A stretch of 64,000 nucleotides of DNA from Hetaerina americana (taxonomy: Eukaryota; Arthropoda; Insecta; Odonata; Calopterygidae). Positions within the stretch are counted from its first letter, which is position 1. Each line of letters starts with the position of its first letter. Shown piece after piece: positions 57,798 through 64,000 of the stretch. A program made the translations under genes and the position numbers. The notes beneath the pieces are model-generated. The model did not search any database and was not told the origin of the DNA. It saw nothing but the letters and a program-made list of their open reading frames with translations. The stretch spans positions 29,241,622 through 29,305,621 of the forward strand of contig JAKTNV010000009.1 in NCBI GenBank assembly GCA_022747635.1, read 5' to 3'.

Positions 57798-58424
57798 TTA
57801 ATGTGGAATTACGTGACACATTGATTGACGTAAATTATGGTAAAGGTCCCGTGTCGCAAACGTAAGCCCTTTTCGTTTGGAACGAGATTTCTACCCCCTT
57901 TGGGGTGTTTTTTCACCCCCGTCACCGTTCTAAGGTTGAGATAAGGTAGCATTGACACTGCTACTGGAAAAATAATGCTCTTCTTTACAAAGTAATATGT
58001 GGCGGCAATACAAGATTTAGTTGTCAGATTCACATGCAGTTCCCATAACCGAGAATTGAATTTGAAATAACCTTTTATAACCTCATGTAAATATCATATT
58101 GAAAACACTGATTGCTGGATGGAAATTTTCTTGACAGAGTTAAAGAAATTCTGCAATACCTTGATGAATGTACGAGAACATAATTCTGCTATAATTTGAT
58201 AGTCCTCGAAAGTATGTAATTATATGATCATATGCGAAATGCAAGTATATATTTATGGTCAATATTTAATGCAATACTTACCACAATTTTGATTTTTCCT
58301 CTACGATGAAATTGAGTCATACTTTCCCATTACCCCTCCCATTTATGTGCATACATACATGGCCTAATATTTGTGCATATATGGCTAGCGCTGAAACATC
58401 CCCTGCCAAACTTCCTTGTGACGT
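57798..58424. other. Nothing recognised
   Basis: AT-rich DNA; a 74-codon frame at 57809-58033 (-) has no known motif. Confidence 0.5.
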
Positions 58425-58705
58425 TATGCAAAGTAATGGTTGAAGGTACATAGATATAGAACAATGGACTCATGATCGTATCATGACTCAGGGTTATACC
58501 TCTCGATACCCTCAACTTCACTCAAGCTGTGTGATATTTAGGGTTTCATGTTTACCTGGGAAACTGCAGTCTGTATAGATGAAAGAAACTGGCCCCTATT
58601 GCACACTGAAAGTAAATTTCACATGTCGTTGAGCCTTCCTTGGTGAGCTCTATATTGTCTATCAAAAACGTCTTTAGATTAATTACTTGGGTTATTTTTT
58701 GATAT
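58425..58705 (+). mobile_element. tRNA-derived SINE family B, old copy
   Basis: GATATAGAACAATGGACTCA recalls the head. The body keeps CTTCACTCAAGCTGTGTGAT, CCTGGGAAACTGCAGTC, AAATTTCACATGTCGTTGAG and TTGGTGAGCTCTA, in order with the best copy. The B box has decayed. Confidence 0.75.
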
Positions 58706-59139
58706 TCAAAAATGAAAAAATGTAAATAAAAATTAGTACTAAGAGGCTAATGATTTGATTCGGCCATTGATCCTGAGACCAGAATGGATTTTGAATCATG
58801 GATCCGAGATAGCAGCCCACACACTCACAGGAACCACTGAAGCTCTTCGAAATTGCCTGTTATGTTTGGACATAAGCCCTCCAGAGAGTGGGGTCCGTAT
58901 GAATTGAATGCTTGATGATTACAAAAGAGAAGAGAATTCACTGTGTGAGCAACAGGAAGGGAAAACGAAGCTGCGGAGGCGTGCAACAATGAATATGGAG
59001 AGTGGGGAAAATGGAAAACTGTGCCGATCATAACTAAAGTGATAGCAGGAGTGGAGCCTGAATTAAAAATATTGATAACAATACTGTTGTCAACACTTGT
59101 GTTGTATCCTACTGGTATATACGTTCAAGTTTTCAGTAT
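58706..59139. other. Nothing recognised
   Basis: AT-rich DNA leading to a CTCF-type motif. Confidence 0.5.
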
Positions 59140-59152
59140 CGCCATCTAGTGG
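59140..59152 (-). promoter_or_regulatory. CTCF-type binding motif
   Basis: CGCCATCTAGTGG is the reverse complement of CCACTAGATGGCG, which fits all 13 positions of the vertebrate CTCF core consensus CCASYAGRKGGCR. Insect CTCF recognises a closely similar core. The site lies about 140 bp from a pyrimidine/CpG-rich block. Occupancy cannot be judged from sequence. Confidence 0.5.
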
Positions 59153-59279
59153 AACCAACTAGTTACGCCCATCGCCAGGTTCTCCCATGTCAATTAGTAC
59201 GATTTTTTTATGAGATGGTGAACTGGAGAATATTTTTACATAGACAAAGTTTGCTTGTTATCCACGCATGGGGGCGCTC

Positions 59280-60065
59280 ACAAATAGCTCTTCCTCACAG
59301 CCCCTACCTCTAGACACACTCCTCGCGATGAACGTTTTCTTTCCGCTCTTCACCTCCATTCCACCCCCTTCTTCTCTCGTTCTCCACCCGTCCCAACCCC
59401 ACCACTCGGCCCCCCTCTCTCTCCCTCTCAACGTGCCCCCACCGCCGCCGCGCTGTCCTCTCCACCGCGTGATAATGCCGGCAGCATCCGTTATGGCCCT
59501 CAGATGAATGGCTCCTTAATTGCGTTTGTCACCTTCATTCCATTCGCTCTTTCCTCCTCCTCCACCTTCTCCCCCCTTCTTCAAAACCCCGCCCCCCATT
59601 CCCGCTCCTCCTAGGCATCCCCTTCTCTCCCCCTCCCTTCCACATCCCACCGCGTGCAACCCACCCCTTCCCACTCTCATTCCGAGTTCCTTACTCTCCT
59701 CCCCCTCTTTCCTTTCCACGGGGCAATGAGAAGCGGCGACCATGAATGCAAAGACCCCCATCCGTCTTCATCCATCTTCTCCAGACCCGCGCTAACCCCG
59801 TCCCCTCTATCCGTGCTTCCCCCCATCCCCAACTCCCCTCTCCCCACTCTCCCCCTTTCTCTCTCTCGGTCCTCCCACCCACTCCCCCTTCCACTTCTCA
59901 TCCCCTCCCTCGTTCTTCTCGTCTCTCCCTCCCCTTTCATTTATATCGCGCCCTTTTACTCCATTCCGCGCTCCCATCGTATCGAGAGAGGTTTCTTCTT
60001 CTCGGTGAATTCCTAGAGAGCCTTTCCTCCTCACGCGCTTTCCACGTTTTTCCTCTCGGGTGAGA
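59280..60065. other. Pyrimidine/CpG-rich block; possible promoter island
   Basis: C/T-rich for nearly 800 bp, with CpG clusters at 59435-59490 and 59785-59815. Frames of 60-120 codons are open in several phases on both strands and are Ser/Pro/Leu- or Gly/Glu/Arg-rich, as the skew predicts. With the CTCF-type motif next to it, the block is a reasonable candidate regulatory island. No TSS motif was identified. Confidence 0.4.
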
Positions 60066-60159
60066 CCGAAGCAGTGCCCGAGTTACTTTCCGAATTAACG
60101 AACTGACTCTTTCATTTTCGTTATTTGGCGTACAGAACTAAAAATGACCCCAACCTCTC

Positions 60160-60218
60160 GTGGTCTAACACCTTCTGCCACACGCCGTGATGGAGGCTTG
60201 CGGATGCTGTAAGAGGTT
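60160..60218 (+). repeat. GC-hairpin repeat, degenerate 3' end
   Basis: GGTCTAACACCTTCTGCCAC, ACGCCGTGATGGAGGCTTGC and GGATGCTGTAAG align with the repeat end, with changes. Confidence 0.65.
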
Positions 60219-60514
60219 AACATATGTCTCCTCCAGTTTAAAGTTTGAGGAAAGGAAGGCAGTAAAAGACAGAATAAGAGGGAAAAAGTAGTCCTGGTTC
60301 TGTTCTTTTGTCCTCTGATTTGTTTATTAATATTCATTTAATTAGTAAAAACTTGGAATAATAACATCAGTGTGCTAAAAATTATATAATTAATGTACAA
60401 TATTAACAGTGCTAAGCTTGAATTAATGAAAACCGCTCACCAAGTTTATAAGTTTTAATGACGAATAGTTTACTTCGTAGAATAACAAAGAGTTTCATCT
60501 AGTAGGTCATTGTG
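60219..60514. other. Nothing recognised
   Basis: AT-rich DNA. Confidence 0.55.
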
Positions 60515-60778
60515 CTCCAACCGTCACAGTAATCAACCCGAAGATGTCTTGGAAGATGACGGTAGACCCCTCTGATGCTATACCCAACGGGCTGTGAAAA
60601 TCATAGTTCAGGGTATGGGATACAGTTCCACTCGCTGTACTGCCTGTGGATTCCATCAAGAATATTTGGCAAACGAAAAATGACACAACATGGGTGAGGC
60701 TCGGGACGAGGAATCGAGAATGCCCCCTCCGGTTATTAGCTCAACGTTCTACCCACCGAAATACCATGTCCCTCGTAA
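60515..60778 (-). mobile_element. tRNA-derived SINE family B, old copy
   Basis: ACAGTAATCAACCCGAAGA at 60526-60544 is the reverse complement of the family B tail landmark. At the other end GGTGGGTAGAACGTTGAGCT on the - strand matches the head's A-box region. The interior is strongly diverged. Confidence 0.65.
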
Positions 60779-60894
60779 TTCTCTTCATCATCCATAAAAT
60801 AATTCAACGGCTATATACTTGTATACGAGCATCTGTCTGTGTATAGCTGCTCAATCATTTTATGGTTCTTCTGGGAGGAATTTAAAGAAGGTAG

Positions 60895-61050
60895 TGCCTT
60901 GGTATTCACGAGATACATATGTTACTGAGAGGAAATGGCTGCAAAAGGCTGTGATAGGGTAGATATGTTGGATAAGTGAGGTAGAGGCAAGAAAGGATGA
61001 TACATTTTAGTTGGAATTAAGGGAAATAGAAATTATGCAGAGCTAAAAAA
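60895..61050 (+). mobile_element. Degenerate fragment of the FADD-type LINE
   Basis: GGCTGTGATAGGGTAGATAT, AGGTAGAGGCAAGAAAGGAT and GCAGAGCTAAAAAATGATTC parallel the end of the LINE coding region (at 55205-55320: ACTGTAATAGAGGGGGGAAT and CGAGGAAAGGGCAGGAATAG). Only about 150 bp remain and no frame survives. Confidence 0.5.
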
Positions 61051-61985
61051 TGATTCATTACAATATGGGGTTTAAAGCTATTTACTGTCGTCTAAGACAG
61101 GTTTACAAGTGCAGCAGCAGTCTGCAGTGCCTGAATCCATCTAAGACCTACCGTTACCGAGTACATTGCTATTCTTCATCTAATGCTCCTATTGCTAATC
61201 CCTAAACTGATTTTCTCCTCTCCATTGATATTAGTTTTACCCTAGAAAGTACAGTTTTAATTGGAAACTAACATAAATTTAAAACTCTAGTGACTAGTGA
61301 CTAATTAGTATTTGCATGTATGTCCATACCTTAAGCCACTAAACTGAATCGTAGGAATGAAAATATGCGAAAAACGTCTTTGCCGTAATAACAGTAATAG
61401 TGGCCCTGATGGATTTCCTCCGGAGCAGCGGAACCCATGCGGTAAAGACACTGTAAACAGTGAGTGATATCCGTTGTGATCCTAGGAAAATGTTGTCAAA
61501 ATCACGCATGTTGGGAATTTTATTGGTGAAAATATATGGTGGGAATTCGGCTAATTTCACCCATTGTTCCTGTTTTGCAATTCCAAATTTCTTATTTTGA
61601 TTTGGTTGGATGAATAGTTAAAAAAAATATGACTAATTAAATGTAATGGGACCATAAATTGTTTTCAGTATCGGTTTTTCCGTGCCCCCAGCTAAGGTTC
61701 AATGCACTCGGAAATGCCTGAAGTGCAACATTACTAAACGCGAGATAATTTCTTTAACCGTTCTGTTTTATGTGTTTTCCCAAAGCGTGTAATTCACTCA
61801 TTGACAGAAAAATTGTTTTCAATGAATAAACCTCACCCCGGGCATTTCTTTTTATTTAAGAAAGAAATGGCTTACTTTTGTTGATGACACGAAGAGGTAA
61901 TATATTAGACAAAAATGTCTAGTCTTTTATCTTTGTAATTGCCATACCTAATAATGCAACAATTTCAGAGTGTAGCAATCATTCG
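61051..61985. other. AT-rich DNA, nothing recognised
   Basis: A 73-codon frame at 61339-61560 (-) has no known motif. Confidence 0.55.
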
Positions 61986-61986
61986 C

Positions 61987-62060
61987 CTAGACCGACACTA
62001 GAACCCGGATCCCTCGATGTCCGGGCGAGTGCTTTAGCCAGTTAAGCTATCGAGGCGTCC
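61987..62060 (-). mobile_element. tRNA-derived SINE family C, head
   Basis: On the - strand GCCTCGATAGCTTAACTGGC, then AAAGCACTCGCCCGGACATC and the B-box-like GGATCCGGGTTCTAGTGTC. The length of about 74 bp is that of a tRNA and the arms partly pair, but the T-loop is altered (TTCTAGT), so it is more likely a SINE head than a working gene. Confidence 0.6.
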
Positions 62061-62384
62061 TATTAAACTCTGAAATTTTGGGGGCTTTAAAGGACAAGCT
62101 TTAAAGACCCCTATCAAGTCCAAGAAACTGTGGCATCTCCCGCATTTTCATGTTAACATATTTTCCGCTAATATTTTATTCGCGTGCTTCTTCTTGGATA
62201 CTCCGAAGTTCGTATTTCAATTAACTCCATCGTCCGCAACTATCTTCAGCAACGTAGCCGCCATCAAAGTAATCTTACGATCAAAGATAGGTATTAGACA
62301 ATCACAAACAAATGTTAAATGCGTGCCTACCTAGTATTCACTCTAACAGCATCGCGCATCACCTGAACTTCCTCCTAATTTCTG
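62061..62384. other. Nothing recognised
   Basis: AT-rich DNA. Confidence 0.5.
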
Positions 62385-62800
62385 TGTCGTATTTCCTCCC
62401 TCTACACTTTCTACCTTCTTCCGTCTTGCTTGCAGTTTAAAAAGCCCATTCTCTTCCATCTTCTACGCCACTTGCCCAAGATTCTCCCTTCTATCGATGT
62501 CTACAACATCTCACTACCTCTTGGCATCTCCTTTCACCCACCTTGTTCTCCCTTCTTAGGATTTCAACCAGCAAATTAATCTTGTCTCACAATTAAAACA
62601 TCTTCCCTTTCCTTTCTCTCTGTCCATCATTCTTTGACCATTCTCCTCCTCACCATCATCTCAAAACCTCTAATCTACGCTCATACTCTTGCCTCACAAA
62701 CCGGGTTTCAGATCAATGGGTATCCCTCAATATTAAATTCTTTACTATTCTTATTAACCCATCTGTCATTAACTACGTTCTTTTTGCCCTTCTTTCGCCA
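62385..62800 (-). mobile_element. Degenerate copy of the FADD-type LINE
   Basis: TTCTATCGATGTCTACAAC, TTTCTCTCTGTCCATCATTC, CAAAACCTCTAATCTACGC and CTATTCTTATTAACCCATC follow the order of the C-terminal region and its 5' neighbour in the copy at 35408-36975. Many small indels are present. Confidence 0.6.
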
Positions 62801-62824
62801 ATGCCATTTTCCTAATATTTCTTC

Positions 62825-62876
62825 TACTTCTACTTAATACCCCGCAAGCCGCCGCAAGGGCATGTGGCGGGGATTT
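62825..62876 (-). repeat. GC-hairpin repeat, 3' end only
   Basis: CTACTTCTACTTAATACCCC then GCAAGCCGCCGCAAGGGCAT and GTGGCGGGGA: the reverse complement of a short copy, cut right after the hairpin. Confidence 0.9.
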
Positions 62877-63189
62877 CTAATAATACGATCGATACAATCT
62901 GTACTAAACCACTGTTCTACCTCCAATCTTTATTTTTATTTGTGATATGCATACGATGCAAATTTTTCATCACATTTTGCAGCTTAACAAGCATTTCATT
63001 CCTATTTCCCTCTATATCAATAATGTTATTTTAAAGGAAAAGCAAGTTGAAAACTTGTCTGTACGTATTAGAACTACTGTTACGTTTCCTTTTGTTGCTT
63101 ATATTTCCTATTTTGGGTTCAATGAGTTGAAAAGACGGAATGGAATACTGGAGAGATAGTTGCTGAGTAATTTACGCGGAGAGAAAAGG
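62877..63189. other. Nothing recognised
   Basis: AT-rich DNA between two oppositely oriented short hairpin-repeat copies. Confidence 0.55.
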
Positions 63190-63242
63190 AGTCCCCCCGC
63201 CACACGCGTTTGCGGCGGCTTGCGGGGTATTATGTAGATGAA
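63190..63242 (+). repeat. GC-hairpin repeat, 3' end only
   Basis: CCCCCCGCCACACGCGTTTG, CGGCGGCTTGCGGGGTATTA and TGTAGATG. Apart from GCGTTT for GCCCTT it matches the consensus. Confidence 0.9.
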
Positions 63243-64000
63243 GAGTCTACATTGGATAGCTGTTGTATATAATTACATAGTGATAAAGGTAGTGAATATA
63301 GAGCAGATGAGCGATAAATTATTATTTTTAACAGAGATAAAACGAAGGAAAATATTCATTCAGTAAATATTCAATTAGTAAATTAATTTGTTGGTCGTCC
63401 ATTGGTGAATTTGGATGATTAATCTCAGAGAAAATGAAACGGTATCTACGATCGAATGGGAAGTAAATATTAGAGACTATTTTTGGATAAAAATACTTCA
63501 GAGGGATGTGGATTAGTGAGGAATGGGAGAGTTGAGAGTAATGTCTGGGGGTACTGTTCGAGAATATGATACAACCACTTGGATAAAATTTGTTAGCTTT
63601 CTAAGTTTAACCGATGCTGACACCTGCCCTGCCGTAAACAAAATCTCAGATGAAAATAAACATGAGCAATGTAGAGAGATACAGGAATATTACAACATTT
63701 GAGGATTAACACATATGCAGGATTAGTGTCATCGACTTATACAACTTCCCGGAGCGGATGCAGATTCGAATCTTAACTTAATAGTCATGAGAAGCAAGTT
63801 CAAATTCATGGATATCAAAAGCAAAAGTGAAATATTGAAGTTTTGATTGCAGGTAAAATAAATACATTTCAAGAATCGCTTAATAAAATTTTCGAATGCG
63901 TTTTCTGTGAAAGGGTATAAAAACATTTTTCAGGGCAAAATACATGTAATGGAAAATGCAATGCTATTCAATGGAGGAATTTAGCAAATAGAGGAAGTAA
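63243..64000. other. AT-rich DNA, nothing recognised
   Basis: Short chance frames only, up to the window end. Confidence 0.55.

Noticed and set aside
1..64000. CRISPR array, operon or prokaryotic gene cluster
   Set aside because: No regularly spaced direct repeats, no dense gene order and no ribosome binding sites; the repeats present are dispersed eukaryotic retroelements.

Overview
The window looks like non-coding DNA from a large, repeat-rich animal genome, most likely an arthropod and probably an insect. The reasons are the absence of bacterial-style gene packing, the long AT-rich stretches, several kinds of non-LTR retrotransposon debris, at least four tRNA-headed SINE types, and microsatellites. 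I cannot name the species from sequence alone. I found no convincing host protein-coding exon and no functional tRNA or rRNA gene. The longest open frames are either reverse transcriptase (RT) remnants or low-complexity frames inside purine- or pyrimidine-rich blocks.

Layout. 0-9 kb: AT-rich DNA with purine/pyrimidine blocks (about 0.84-1.41, 4.64-5.62 and 7.4-7.9 kb), a 254-bp tandem duplication (3.04-3.55 kb), and beside it a foldback whose two arms resemble the hammerhead-bearing end of a Penelope-like retroelement (3.63-3.77 kb). 9-19 kb: GC-rich low-complexity blocks, a long (TA)n tract at 10.5 kb and a CCAAT/E2F-like cluster at 18.3-18.5 kb. 19-31 kb: a tRNA-like SINE with an (AAAT)n tail, other SINE copies, many copies of a GC-hairpin-ended repeat, and an RT relic at 30.4 kb. 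33-40 kb: a LINE-rich interval with a frameshifted CR1/Jockey-like 3' end (33.0-33.9 kb, +), a nearly intact RT open frame with one stop (35.4-37.0 kb, -), an older copy of that element (37.8-38.5 kb, -), and a second LINE type with YADD motif and (AAAT)n tail (38.5-40.0 kb, -). 40-64 kb: more hairpin repeats, three or more SINE families, a perfect 20-bp-stem hairpin at 51.1 kb, a SINE-head/LINE-body chimera at 54.5 kb, a CTCF-type motif at 59.14 kb beside a pyrimidine/CpG-rich block, and further LINE debris.

How the parts relate. The RT-bearing LINEs are all broken here. Their relatives probably supplied the machinery that spread the SINEs: the SINE at 19.3 kb ends in a tail that resembles the end of the LINE at 38.5-40.0 kb. 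The commonest element is a short repeat that always keeps its 3' end (a nested GC hairpin followed by GTAGAT units) and is truncated to different lengths at the 5' end, as expected for copying by target-primed reverse transcription. It is the best candidate here for a little-described element. Function other than transposition is suggested only by the CpG/purine-rich blocks and by motif matches, and these remain inferences.
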